A stretch of DNA of 64,000 nt from Hippophae tibetana (GCA_037013495.1 CM072805.1:37877169-37941168); one strand, 5' to 3'; shown: positions 22,475-35,894, numbered from the stretch's first letter. Translations and numbers: made by a program. The notes: generated by a model not told the origin, from the sequence alone.

Positions 22475-23174
22475 CACAGAGACAGAGTAGGGAGAGGTGC
22501 ATATTAGTTCTTTATTGAATCATTTTGTTGATTAATTCTTCAAATTAAAATGTGCATGTGTCGATTGAGAAAAAAATATTAATTAAAGATAAATAATAAT
22601 ATATTAATATTATTTTTTCATTGAATTAAAATGGGAGCCTCTAAAAAATAATAGTAAAACTTTTATAAAATTATTTTTTAAAAATCAGTTATAAAAAAAT
22701 TATTTAAATATATATGTATATGTTTTTAATTAATAAAATATTAACAATAACGTATATTACAAAAATATTAAGAATTTTTTATATTAATTATTATTTTATT
22801 TTTATTCAATGATTAATTTTTAGTTATATTGTAATTATTAAAAAAAAATATTTCAATATAATAATTAAATAATTAAAAAGAGCTATAAAAAGTTATATTT
22901 TATAATTTAAAAAATTAAAAATATATTTAAAATTGATTTTTATTCTTACCTATCAGATATTAAATATTTTTATTCATATTATTAATATATATTTGAATTA
23001 TTTTTATAACAATTAACACCTCTAAATTAACTAATTTATTGAAATTATTATTATATTTAATAAAAAAATTAAATATATCTCAATTAAAAATATATTTTTT
23101 TAAATATCAAAGTATTATTACGAGAAGTGGTAGGTTCCATAAACTTGCCCAGCCTATCTTTATTTCCCCCAAAG

Positions 23175-23285
23175 ATGCCCACTGGCCATTACACAGTCTA
23201 CAAGACTACAACTAAAACCTTTTCACGCAAAGAGCTTCCAAAGCCAGAGAAACATCTCCCTCCGCAGCACCCTGGGATGGGATAA
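23175..23285 (+). CDS. possible 36-residue small ORF in a GC-richer island
   Basis: The frame starts MPTGHYTVYKTTTKTFSRKE and ends HPGMG before TAA. It lies in a patch (about 23120-23300) far richer in GC than the surrounding kilobases, with ordinary-looking codon use and many Lys, Pro and Thr residues. The sequence just before the ATG, a pyrimidine-rich run ending CCCAAAG, could be a splice acceptor. With the orphan promoter and donor at 22452-22496 this would make a small two-exon gene. There is no signal peptide, and I do not recognise the peptide. The frame stays open upstream of the ATG to about 23095. It may also be a decayed exon of a larger gene. Low confidence. Confidence 0.25.
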   Translation: MPTGHYTVYKTTTKTFSRKELPKPEKHLPPQHPGMG

Positions 23286-24500
23286 GGACTAAAAAGAACG
23301 TAAATTTTGGGTAATAATCTACAACAAATTTTTTTTATTAACCCAATAAAAAGAATAATAATATTATTATAATTAAATTTATTTATGATAATTTTATATT
23401 ATAATAATATAATTAATAGTAAAAATATAATAAAAAATTATTTATGATAACAATATGTAAAATTAGAGATGTGAATTGAAATGATATGTATATAATACAT
23501 GAATTTTATAAATCCATCTTATCCCTTTCCTTTGTTTTCTAAGGGGTTTAATAGTAATAAGATGGTCATATTTTTTAAAATTAATTTAAATGATGAATAA
23601 AATTAAAAATATAATAAATAAATAAAATATAATCATTTATAATAACTATGATTATTTATAAAAATTAATTACTTTTAATAAGATGAAATAATATTTAAAT
23701 ATAATAAAACAATTTTTATTCATAAATTTATTAAAAATATTAAATAATATTAAATAGAGTATAAAATTATATGTTAATTTAACCGTCTAAACGAAAGTTA
23801 TTTTCATACTTCATTGTATTGGTTACATGATATCATATCATGAATATAAGTTTCAAAAAATAATAAAATTATCCTTAATAATATTTAATTAATATAAAAA
23901 AATAATAAAAATAGAAGATTGTTTGTCATTTTGGAAAATTAATATTAAATATGATATAGTATAAAAAAAAGATGCTGAAAATAATATCAATCAAAATTAT
24001 TATTATAATAAAAATGAATATTATAGTGACAATATCACTAATGAAAAATTTATATTATTATTATTATTATATATCTACTTTATCTTTAAAGGAAATTACA
24101 GCAAAAGGGTTGTCAATTCCCCATTTTTACAACCAGTAATTTCTCCCAAGCCAGAAATCTCCCTAAAATAAAATTTCCCACCTAACATCTCAAACTAAAC
24201 ATCTAACAATAGCTACATTTGAGAAGTTGCAACGTCTTCATAAAATACCCAGATTAGATTTATTATGATAATCTCCTTATAAATCAAAATATCATATCCA
24301 AAATATATTTTAAATTCTATCTTAACCTTTATTTTATTAATAAATTAAAACATTATCAATAATATAAACTTTTAAAAGATGCTTTTAAAATAGAACATCC
24401 TTATCCCCCATATTCAGTAAAACTTCAACATTTAACGCTTATTTCTCCACTTCCCTTTGTAATTGATTTTCTATTTATCAAAACAAAAAGCCACTTCTGG

Positions 24501-26229
24501 TTAATACGTCCACTCCTTCGGTAGGCTTTCACGATCAAGAGCTACTTTTGGCCTTAAACTTTGCCTTTGTTGGGCTGCTTTTCTTGCCATCGTAGCTTCT
24601 GAAAAAAAGAATTATAAATTATAAATCCCATTAAAAAACCTCAAGATAAACACGGTAACTTAAGTAATCTATCTTACCATGGTCTGACAAAAACTCATTA
24701 ACAAAACGAGCATGAGCTTTGTCTTTTGTATCCATGAAGTTCATATTTGGAGACTGAACAGCCTTTGCTGGGTTTGCAACATTTCGACAACCTATTAACC
24801 GATGCATAGAAATCATAAAGCGCCTTTAAGTTTAGTCTTCTTATATTAGTTGATCGGTGTGGTTTATTGCTTAGATTAGAAGTAGTATCAATTAATCTCA
24901 TTAATTTAAAATAAAGGCTCCAGACAACACATTATTTTAATAACTTTTTATTAAGTTATTGTTTTTTTTAACATAAAAAAAATTAATATAATGTCTTTTT
25001 CAAAACTAAAAAAATTAAATTAGAAATAATCTAATTTAATTATCACATTTTTCTCTCTAAATTAAAACACCCAAAAGGGATAGCAATGACAATGAGAAGG
25101 AAACAATTGCATTACCAGATTTTTTGCAAGGATCTGGAGGGTGGTTATATCTGCGAGGCAAGAAAACCCCTGTTCCAGCACACTCTTTTTTAACACAAGA
25201 TCCACCATGGAAATCGTGTTGTGTATGTTGCTTATGATGTTTATCATACAAAGAAGGCCACGCAGTTCCGGTTAAATTCGGAGAATGACCACATTTACCA
25301 CTCTCGTACACAGTTGTTCTTTCCCTCCTGTTGTTGTTGTTAATCTCTTTTACCATAGAAGCATAGCATTGCGAGTGTGGCGTATCGGACTGGTCCACTC
25401 TCAAATGTTGAAACTGCAAAAAGGCAAATAGGATGAAATCCATTAAGGAAAATTTATTCAAATCTATATTATATGTATAAAAATTGCATACCTGTGACAG
25501 TTTAGGAGTGATAACTTGGTTCGAGTAGAACCCATCACTAGACTTTGTAAGGGAAGAAACAGTAACATTACTTAGAGAACCCAGAAGCCCTCCGTTATCT
25601 TGTTGACCATACAAGGGTCCATCAACACTCATTTTCATCCCCGCAACTTGTCCCGCGGTGGTATGTATCAGATCCCAGTTGTAATTTTTAGTATCAAACG
25701 GTGAGGTTGGAGGCGATGGAACCCGTGAAGAACCAGTGGGGCTTCCGTTACTTGACATCATGCTCCTACCGGACCAGCATCCGATTCCACTCAAAGTTGA
25801 CTGAGGTGACTTGGCCTTGACTCGCTGAGTCGACACAAAATCCCGAAATCAGTGCTCATCGTGCGAGTGAAAAGAAATGGAAATTTCATGAAAGAAAAGC
25901 GGTAAACGTACCTCAGGTTGGTCTTTGCAGAAGCAGGGGACGCCAAGTTTTTGAGTCTCGATAAACGAGGAGAGAGCAAGACGGCGAGTAAACCCAACAA
26001 GGAAGTCTTCTTCATCATTGCTCTCAGTCTCAGTAGAACCAAGGACAGAGTGAACAGGGGAACTAAGAAAGGATTGGAACTCGTACGGAAACTCGAGATT
26101 CCCTCCAAAATAAAATCCCGCTGTTCCAATTGTAGGATATTTGTCCTTGTTCATAAGAAAGTCGGTGTCGTTGAAGAACTCGGAAGGAAGCCAACACTCG
26201 GCGTCGATAAGGGACTTAACCTGAGCCAT
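24501..26229 (-). CDS. plant protein of unknown function, five exons
   Basis: Minus-strand exons are 25912-26229, 25492-25824, 25116-25413, 24678-24791 and 24501-24598. All have GT-AG introns and consistent phases, giving 386 residues. The N-terminus has CWLPSEFFNDTDFL and an acidic motif SVLGSTETESNDEEDFLVGFTRRL. Exon 2 has SPQSTLSGIGCWSGRS, SSNGSPTGSSRVPSPPTSPF and WDLIHTTAGQVAGMKM. Exon 3 has the Cys motif KKECAGTGVFLPRR. The last exon ends LDRESLPKEWTY. This motif order matches, from memory, a plant-specific family with uncharacterised Arabidopsis members (around At5g59050 and At3g54000). No catalytic motif, signal peptide or membrane segment is visible; Ser/Pro/Asn-rich disorder dominates. 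All exons are open, so it looks intact. A CT-rich leader and a TATA-like site lie upstream. Confidence 0.88.
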
Positions 26230-26355
26230 GTGTTAAGCTCGACTAGATGTACTCAGACAGAGAAATGAAAATTATTTGATGACTTTGGGCGAGAAACGGA
26301 GTGTGTGGGTGTGGGTGAGAGATGAGAGTGTGAGGGACTTCGCTGGTAGGAGAGG

Positions 26356-26363
26356 ATTTAATA
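26356..26363 (-). promoter_or_regulatory. TATA-like site of the five-exon gene
   Basis: The minus strand reads TATTAAAT about 127 bp upstream of the ATG at 26229. It is followed by a CT-rich leader with CTCTCATCTCTCACCC-like sequence. Confidence 0.45.
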
Positions 26364-26399
26364 ATGATCCAGAAATCAGGAAGAAAAAAATTAAGAGGG

Positions 26400-29300
26400 A
26401 AAGAGAAACTGGCGAGTAAAGAATGTTGAAGACAGGTTGCATTAAATAACTTTATCCAACAATTAATTAATTTTAGGATTAAAAAATTTATTTCATACCA
26501 TTTTATTTTATTATTAACATATAAGTTTGTATAAGTCGTTAGAAAAAAAAATAACAAAAAAACAAACAATATATATAACTTTAAGGTGTGTCCCTTGTAT
26601 CACCAATTATTTTAAAAATTAAATAAATAATATAATATTAACAAAATAAAAACTTTATTTATTACAAGTTTTAATATTATCACAATTGATTTATCAATTA
26701 ACTATAAAAACAATAAAAAATAAGTTAAAAATTGTTCTAATTATAAAACTACTTGTGATATAAAAATTTACATATAATCATCATTTCTCTTAATTTTTGA
26801 TTTATTAATTTCATACCTTATCTTAGTAAATATATTTAAATTTTAACTAAGTATTTTTTTATTTAATAAAGAAATTAAAATTTTAAAAAAATAAAAAAAT
26901 ATATGTGATATTATTTTAATAATTAAATCCAACAAAAAATGACAAGAACGTAAAAATATATACTTATTTTTCACAAGTTTATCTAACATCTTAAAATCCG
27001 GTGAAAAAATATGAAAAATTTATATAATTAATAAATTATTACATGAGTTAATAGAAAATTTTATTTTAATTTTTTTAAATTAACATAAATTATATCCTTA
27101 AAATTTATAATGATAAAATAATAATTTTTTTTTGTTATTTTTATCTCATATATTTTTATTATTAATTAAATAATTAGAGAGTGTTTTATTTATGATGTTT
27201 TTTTTATCCCAATAAGTGATTGTGAGTTATTTTAATTAATGAATTAAAGTTTTAAAGAGAAAAAAATGTGATTATAAAATTATGATATTAATAGATAACA
27301 TAACTTTAAAATGGGATTGATATTATTCTATATTATTTTTTGAAACTAGTTATTTTCCTAAAAATTTAATAATATTTTAAAAGTATAGATATTCTTTTAA
27401 AGATATTCATTCAATCAAATGGTTTTTATGTACAAAATATTTTAATATTTTTATTTTCTTTCAAAAAAATTTTTGTCTCCTATTTGCTTTTTCTTACTTC
27501 TCTTTCGTTTCTTTCTCATAAATTTATTAATTTACTTAAATTATCTTTCATTCTTTCACCCGTAACCACAAACCTTAGATTATATACTATAACTATAAAT
27601 TTTAAATTTTAAATCTTAAAAATTGTATATCAAATCATAAATATTAAATTTTAAATAAAAAAATTTGAACATTAATTTTAAATAATAAATCATAAATTTA
27701 ACGATAATAAAGAAATGAAAAAAAGATATAAGATAGAAAGATAAAATACTAATAAAATTTTTAAAGGATTAAAATATCTTTAATTTTTTTTATACTTATG
27801 TTTTTCTGTTTTTATTAAATAGATACATATTATTCAAAATAATCCCTATCCTAATATTTATCATTTATTATTTATATATTTAATTTTAAGGATATATAAA
27901 AGTACGGGCAAAAAATAGAAATGCCAGTAATTAATTTCCCGCCATGTTGAGTGGAGAACCTAAGTAACAAATCCACCGTCTCTTTCAACAAAAAAAGTAT
28001 AAAAGAGTTGGAGCGATATTATCATAATTGTTATGTTTTTATTCTTATAACAATAAATTTGAATTATGTATTTTTTTTATTGTATTATTATATAAAATTG
28101 TCAAATGTCACTGCACAAAAGAAATTAAAAAGGTTAGAAAATAGAGTTATATATTACAACAATTAAAATTATTATTATAACAATAATAATATTAATAAAG
28201 AGTAATTAATAATAATTTTTTTATATTTTTCTTTATGATAATATTATTTCTAAAAAATTAAAATTTTATCACAAATTTAATTAATCGTTACATGTTAATT
28301 GTTAAACTTTCTTTGAAATACTCTTAAATATATAATAATAAGATTCAATAATACTAGAAAAAATTTAATGTTTTATGATTTTATTATATTTAAATGTGAT
28401 TAAATATATTTGACTATTAGTTTTTTATTTATTTATGTAAATTTATATATTTAAAATTATGGGTATTTTTTATTATATTTTAAGTAAACTTCAAATATTT
28501 AAATTCATAAAAAAAATGAAGAATAACAATTGAAGTAATTAATTTACATCATACAAACTTAGAATAATAAGGCATCTAAGTTTTACACGAAAAATCACTT
28601 AATTTGTAAGATTTATAGGTTACAATTGAAAAAAAGTGAAGTGTACAAAGTGAGTATTATAGTGTGTCAAGATACATACTATTTATTAGGAATTCATTGG
28701 ACATGCACAGTATTGTGTAGAATGGTGTGAATAAAATGGTGTCCCATCATGACTCATACATATTCATTTAAAAAACTTTACATAATCTATGCCACTACAT
28801 AAAATAACAAAAGATTGTTGAAAAGTATAAATTATTTTGAAAATCAAAATCATAACTTTGGAGCATGACACATCATTTATCTAATATTATTTTGTATTTT
28901 TTGAATTCATTGAAATTAATCTTCTGATTATTTTTTAATTTTAATCATATCTCTCTAATTTTAAATATGAGAATTTAGTTTTATTGTCATTTGTAGATTA
29001 ATTTAAGTTAATATTTTTATAAAATAAATTAACTTTATTTCTTTATTCAAGATCCGTTACAAAATTTATTATTCTTTAATATATTAATAATATATTTATA
29101 CGTTTTGTGCATCAAAAAGCGTATCATATGTGTAGCAATCTGCACTCAAAATCCTAAAAAGATCGTATGGCCAACTATGAAGGTATTTGGGGGATGTTTG
29201 AGTTAGCCTCGCACTTGTGAGTAAATAACGAGTATTGATTAGGTTGGGTGTAATTTTGGAAAAAAATTGTACCAACTCAATTGATTCAAGCTAAAGACTC

Positions 29301-31200
29301 TTTTCCCTTAATCATTCAACTAAATTCCTTAAATTAATTAATACATATATATTTTACACTTAAATTAGATAATTATGCAAATTTAAGTTTACAGATGATA
29401 ATTTGACTTGACTGTTCAGAATCTATGAATATATGTTTTGATTTAGGTCATTATTCGGATACCCACTTTATTTTTATTATTATTATCTTTTAGATTAATT
29501 ATTTAATAAATTATAATATTTATCACACATTATTTACTCATTTTGTGGTTGAATATACTGTACAATTCACACATATATTAACATTTATATTTGATTTTTT
29601 TAATATATAAATTATTTACAAATGATATTTTAATTTTTTATTATTTTACTAATGTGATTTAAATTTAAATATATATTATTAATTATAAACTAAATAGATA
29701 TACTGGTTATTCATGTTTCATTAGTCTATATTTAGCATAGGTCATAGGATTGTGTCAAATCATCTTAGTAAATTAAAGCAATCTATTCTAGAATTATCGA
29801 GGTGTGATCATTATTTATTTTAGTCTCAATTTGATGGTTGAAATATTTTTAAAATTATACTATTATTATTTCATTTTGTTAATTTATTTAATCATTAATA
29901 ATTGTTGTTATGTGTTCATTAGTGAAACAGTTGTAAAAAATTTCAAATATGATAAATTCATCTTTCCATTTATAGAAAAAATATATATAACCAAATTACG
30001 GACTTCGAGTTTTGACTTGTGAGTATCGAATCCGAATTCGTTACTTCTATAAGTAATTAATTCAAACCTACCAATTTTCAAATCTGTAATACTAATTATA
30101 AATTAATATAACTTCTTTTATGATAAAAAAAATATAAATGCAATCATAAAAAATAGTTTGCAAATTAATGTAATTAAAATTATTATAATATTATCTAATA
30201 ATAATAAAATATGTTAATAATTTTTTTTCTTCTTTTATAAGTTTTAAATTTGAGACATAATTCTTAAATACAACATATTTATAGAAATTGATAATAATTA
30301 AATATTTTATGAAATTTAATTACAATAATAATATTGTTATCTTAAAAGAAAATAAAAATTCTTGGAGATTTTAATGGTGAGAGACATGTTCCATCATTCT
30401 CCGAAAATAGTCATTGTTTGTCTGTCGATTGTACGTATTCGGAGATTCTATGAAATGTGTAATTGTGTATTACACTACCATTCTTCACCACTTTTAGGTT
30501 GACCGTTGACTTTTGCTAATGGGCCTATAAGACCTACTTGAATAGCATAAGAACCAAATAATTATATTGTTTATAATACTACGTACATTGATTAGCTATG
30601 TTCGCCACTTTACAACTTTATTTTATTAAAGAGATTAGGGATAAGTGAAGTTTTATTGATAATATGGAAAAGAAAACCCTTCAACGAGGGCAGAAAGATC
30701 ACAAATTCAAATACAGAACATGTACCAACAGATATAAGAAGACCAAATCGAGTTTCCTTGCCATTCATTTCGGGCCAAGGTTAAGATTTATTGAGGCATT
30801 CTTTAAAACTCCGTAAAGGTGTTCATGAACACCTTACACTTTGATACTACAATTTCAATCGGTATAGAATTACAAAAGCCATGTATAAATATCCAGCAGA
30901 AAACCAGGATAGGGTTATAATTGGAGGGAATATAAAAAAAAAGTAGGAAATTATTCCAATAGAATATTCTGTAAAGGACAGCTGGTATTATATGCAAAAT
31001 GAGAAGCAATCATATGATGGATCCATACGAATATGTCAGCATGCAGTTCATGTGTCTTCGTACTTTTGTCAAAAGAAATCTGTATCAACGTCATGCAAGA
31101 ACCAAAAAGTCACATTCATCAAATCTGAATTGTTAATTCCAGGCACTAAAATAAGTTTATAATTAAACAACTATATTTGATGCCTACGATAAACTGTATT
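26400..31200. other. AT-rich intergenic DNA
   Basis: About 4.8 kb with no supported gene. Short frames such as 27951-28166 and 29804-30022 have the composition of AT-rich noise. A richer patch at 29100-29300 and another at 30640-31200 may hold eroded sequence, but I recognise nothing in them. Confidence 0.55.
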
Positions 31201-31219
31201 ACCAAGAGAATATCCTCAC

Positions 31220-31278
31220 CAGTACCAAAGGATTTGCGTGCTTCTTCTAACCATTTTGAAGACACCATCCCTGGCTTA
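31220..31278 (-). pseudogene. possible isolated exon remnant
   Basis: On the minus strand a 59-bp segment is flanked by a good acceptor (CTGCAG) and a good donor (GTGAGG). It reads KPGMVSSKWLEEARKSFGT in one open frame. It lies in a GC-richer patch (about 30640-31320). I find no partner exon in frame on either side, and the following sequence resembles an untranslated region. It may be a fragment of a captured or decayed gene, or chance. Confidence 0.2.
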
Positions 31279-31734
31279 CTGCAGAATATATTTCAGTATT
31301 TCTACCTAGGGTAAGGGGACGAATTAATACCATTATTTTTAAAAATAAACAGTTTTTCTTTATTTTTGGATTAGGTTAAAGGCCATGCAAATACTTTGCC
31401 ATTTTATATATACTGCCATGGAGCAAAATGAAGGTTAAAAAGGGTTCATTTTCAAAGTAATATAAATTTATGGTGCAGTGAGACCATTGATTAATTGATT
31501 AATCAACAATGCATAAAATGTATTCATGGAAAAAGTCAATGAAATCATATCTTTGAAATATTCAACTTACAGATATTTAATTGAAATGACAAAAATTCCA
31601 AAACAGTGGCAAAAGCAATACACGATCCAACGAGCACGTTGGCGATCAAAAGAGAGAGAGAGATTATCCAAACTGTCATAACTAATTAAGAAATTACAGT
31701 ATTAAGTCAAATTTCAAATCCTCATCAAGTCAAA

Positions 31735-34090
31735 AAAGCTTTGTGGTGAATTCAAATTCTCAAAGCACAAGGCTCAGATGGAGTGTCAGTTATCTTCTAT
31801 AAAAAAACACTGGGATATTGTTGGGTTGGATGTTATCTATTTTGTGCAGGAATATTTTAAAACAGGTGCAATGAATCTTGAAATTAATTCTACTTCAATC
31901 ATCCTACTACATAAAAGAAATTTTCCAACTTCAATTGGTATAGTTTGTATAATGTTTCTTACAAGATCGTTGCCAAAATCCTGATGGATAGACTAAGACC
32001 TCTATTAGAAAGATTCATTTCACATTCTCAATCTGCATTTGTTCCCAATTGATGAATTGTATAAAATACTATCATTACATAATAAGTTTAATTTACATAC
32101 TATGAAGAATAAAAGAGGAGTTGGAGCTTTCATGGGTATAAAAATTGATAAGAACAAATCTCATGACAAAATAGAATGAGAATTGATTATTCAAGTGATG
32201 GCAATATTAGGCCTTAGACAGAGAGATCCAATTTCACCCTATTTGTTTATAATAGGAGTTGAAGTGTGATCTCGGATGATTGTTAAGACAGACTCATAGC
32301 AGCTAATACATGTATTAAAATTTCGAGACATTCTCTAACTGATATTCACATATTTTATGCAGATGATGTGTTATTATTTTACCGTACAAACCCATAAGAA
32401 ATAGGTAACTTGATGCAAATTATATAATCTTACAGTACCATGTCTGGTCAAGACCCAAATTTCAACAAATTTGAATTTTTTTCTCTAGGAATGCTGCAAG
32501 AGAACTTCAAGATAATATATCTGCTCAACTTTGTATCCAAATTTCTAATAGAAATGTTAAATATACAAGGAGTCCTTTGTTCTTATATCAAAACAAGGTT
32601 TCTAATTTCAAGCACATACTTGATAAAATCGCTAATTTGATTGATGGTTGGCAAGTTAAATTTCTTTCAAGTGCTATCCTTGTCTATACTATGAGTTCAT
32701 ACAAAATCTCTACCACAAATTGCAAAACAACACTCTTTGACTAAAAAAATTTGGTGGAATTTCAACTCTCAAGTTAATAGGTACTTAGCTTTAAAAAAAA
32801 TGGGATATTCTCTGTAAACCAAAAATCCCAGGTGACCCGGGGTTCTTAACACTACTTTATTGTCCAAACTAGGTTGGAACCTTGTTAATAATTCAAATAA
32901 ACTTTGGGTGAATATGTTAAATGGTAAATATTGTCATACTTAAAAATTTCTTGGCATTAAACCTAAACTGGGTGACTCTTACATTTAGAAAAGAATTCGT
33001 TCTACTATTCTATTTTTGAAGGAAGGATATTGTTATCAAATTGGTAATGGACAAATAATTAGAACCTAGATAGACCTTTGGATTTTTTAATTAAAGAACT
33101 TTAGACCAATTCAAAGAAACAATAATGAAAACCAAAATACACATCATTTGGTTGTATATTTGATTGATTCTTGTTTGGTTGGAATTGGAACATTTTGATT
33201 GAATTATTGGATACTTCTTCAGTTAATGCTACTAGAAAACTTGGAAGTCCTATTTAATCCTTGTCTGACAAAATGGTTTGGGTCTTTGATAAGTCGGGTA
33301 TTTTCACAATTAAATCAGCTTATCATTTATTGGTAACAAATAACTGTAATTTAAAAGAGGAAGACATTTAAAAACTGTTATGGAAAGTTAAAATTAAAAA
33401 AAAAACATAAAATCTTTCTTGGGAAAGTAATATTGAACGCTTCATCGGTTAGAATAAAGCTCAAAAGATTTTTGATAAATATGAATGATATGTTTCCTAT
33501 GTGTAATTAGGATAAAAAAAAGGTGAATCATCTTATGCTTAGGTGCGTTTTTTCTTCACTTATGAACAAACTATAGAGAGGGTATCAATATATGTTCATT
33601 TATGAGAGTTTCTTTGATGATTTCAGAAATCAAGACTCAGTCAATCCCTATGAAGAAATCATCAATGTTGTTCTACATGTTTGTCGAAGACTATTGGATC
33701 AAACCATCTAATAACTTCATTAAATTTAATGTTGATGCTAGTTATGTAGAATGCCTTGTCGTTTTAGTAGTATTTGCCATTAATCAAAATGACAATGTAC
33801 TTGATTTATAGGGTAAAAACATTAAAGTCAGTTCGGCTGAAAAAGGGGAGGCCAGAGCACTGGCGTTAGGTATAGGACTTGCCAAAGCAATGCTTCATAA
33901 AAATGTGTTAATTGAAGGAGACTATTAGAATACCATATATTATACTTTGGGCAAGCCTAACTCTACTTCTTAAAAAGCTTGTCAATATTTAGATGAAAAT
34001 TTTCCTTTATTATATTTTTTTATTATTTGTATCTCTATTGGATGAATACCTAGAAATTATAATTAAGTAGCTCTTAAACAAAATGAATTA
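31735..34090 (+). mobile_element. L1-type LINE fragment (RT and RNase H)
   Basis: This is the second-ORF part of a plant L1-like non-LTR retrotransposon, truncated at its 5' end. Near 31760 it carries the LINE RT entry motif (a KAPGPDGF-like KAQGSDGV), then HWDIVGLDVIYFVQEYFKTG and INSTSIILLHKRNFP. A SPYLFI motif lies near 32235 and the catalytic YADD box at 32356-32367. Downstream are the WNF and KPKxPG-type segments near 32760-32850 and an RNase H domain from about 33695 (FIKFNVDASY) to 34080. Frames are interrupted by many stops and shifts, the first within an A-run near 31800. The endonuclease domain is absent and no clear poly(A) tail or target duplication is seen. Dead copy. Confidence 0.85.
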
Positions 34091-35755
34091 TAAATGATCA
34101 TGTCTAATGTTTATTTCATATTTTTGACCTTTCTTGATGCATTTTTAATTTGATCATTCATGAATCTAATTTTATTTGATATATTGTTTCCATTTTTTAA
34201 TATTTAGCAACAACAACAAAAAAACTTCGTTGGGAAAAAGTTCTTACAATTTTTTGTTGATTAATAATCTCCATAATCTCTAAAACGCTATTTACCTCAA
34301 TTAATTTGATAATGTATTACGATTAAAGAAATATGTCTCCAAGAGCCGATGTATCATGAGAATTAAAGAGTTTTTCCTAAAGATTACAGAGCTCTAGACA
34401 AGAAACAAAACTCCTTTTATCTTCACAACTCTCATTTTGCTTTATCTCCTTATCAAATCTGAAATCACATCCTCACTATCATGCTTACTAGTGCAAATTC
34501 ATAATGAACAGAAAAAACTTTCTCAAACAATTTGATCAAAAATAGAAACAAGAATACTAATTTCTTAACTTATTTTCTTTCAGATTATCTAACCCAAATA
34601 CAAAAAGTAATAGAGACATAATCATCTTCAATTCTATTAAAAAAAAAAACAAAATCCAGCCCTTATCTTTCTCAGATAATCTCTATTGCAAAACCAACAA
34701 TAAAACAAGAAGAATCAAGTTAGAAAGTATCATATTCATTGAACAAATTTCTTGGGGTACCAAGAAGCGTTAGTACCAACGCCCATACACAATCTCTCTC
34801 TTCTATTTTTAATTTAATTAACACTAAATAACAGACATATTTCTTATTCTTGATAATAAATCAAAAGTCAAAACAAAAAAAAGGGAAATTAAATAAAGAA
34901 GAGAAGAGATTTAGACTCAAATTACCCTGAAAATTGATGATTTGTTTCTTAAATTCAAAGTATTAGTGAAGCACACGACAAATTTATTTGGCAAAATAGT
35001 GTTTTAAGATTGTTGGGTAAAAAGTTTTAAATTTGTTGTTGATTGATAATCTCTATAACCTTGAAATTAAACGTTAAATAATATAGTTTTTATTTTTGAT
35101 TTGAAGGTAAAATTTTAAATCACTATTATTAATCCCACCAATTTGGTGATGCATTTGGGTTCATCAAATATGCTTTTAGGATACAACGTATTCTTTTATC
35201 AAAGATAATCCAAAAATACATTTAATTTTAAAAATCACTCAAGATTATTAATATTTTAAATCTATAGTATTTAGAACACTAATTTTATTTATATATAAAT
35301 GATGGTAGAGAATATTTATTGTTCTTTCTACTACTTTGTATTGTTCTTCTCCACAAATTCACTTTCAAATGACCAAATGAAATGAATATTTTTAGATTGC
35401 TATGCAATTATAGACTAAATGTAAATTATGAATTAATGCAATTGTTTACAAATAATTATAATATATTAAAAAAAAATCTTTTTATAAAAAGTCATTCTTT
35501 CAATATGAATCATAACATTTAATTTCTAAAAATCATATATCTTTTATCAAAATATACATACTAAATCATTATAACTTTTAATTTAAATGTTATAATCATT
35601 TTTTAAATATTCCAACAATAATTGTTTATTTTCTTCAAAAGTAATTAGATATGTCAATTAAATAAGATTTCCTATGAATTACAATTCATTAATTTTATGA
35701 TGATATCTCATCCCTATCTTACTTATTTTTTTTAATAAGTTATATATGAGTTTAT
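34091..35755. other. AT-rich intergenic DNA with a diverged repeat pair
   Basis: No gene is seen. Two diverged direct copies of a segment (34225-34345 and 35005-35180) share a GTTGGG-AAAAAGTT-TTGTTGATT-ATAATCTC-ATAA pattern about 780 bp apart. The DNA between them (34350-34990) is richer in unique sequence. Confidence 0.5.
34225..35180. repeat. diverged direct repeats bracketing about 660 bp
   Basis: The segments at 34225-34345 and about 35005-35180 align by eye over roughly 100 bases in the same orientation. They could be terminal repeats of a small eroded element, or two copies of a dispersed repeat. I see no coding sequence between them. Confidence 0.35.
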
Positions 35756-35894
35756 TATTAATGAGTCATCATTAGTTGTATATTAGTTGTATACAATTAA
35801 TATTTTTTTTAAAATATATTCTTATTTTTTATATATATGTATTATCATTCATTGTATTTCAAGAGAGAAAATAAATATATTTCATTATATTTCA
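35756..35894 (+). repeat. 5' LTR of copia copy B
   Basis: This begins TATTAATGAGTCATC and ends in a TTCA, matching the LTR at 39878-40049 through the ATTATCATTCATTGTATTTC stretch. It is shorter than the 3' LTR. Confidence 0.75.

Larger units (their letters stand above)
21600..24500. other. intergenic DNA, mostly AT-rich
   Basis: Apart from the orphan promoter (22452) and the small ORF island (23120-23300), this stretch is AT-rich with no supported gene. The last 300 bp or so probably contains the 3' untranslated region of the minus-strand gene ending at 24501. Confidence 0.5.

Noticed and set aside
26243-26569. 108-codon minus-strand frame upstream of the five-exon gene
   Set aside because: It lies in the CT-rich leader and promoter; its Ser/Leu/Phe content reflects that composition.
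30803-31009. 68-codon minus-strand frame rich in hydrophobic residues
   Set aside because: No homology recognised; hydrophobic runs are expected from T-rich sequence.
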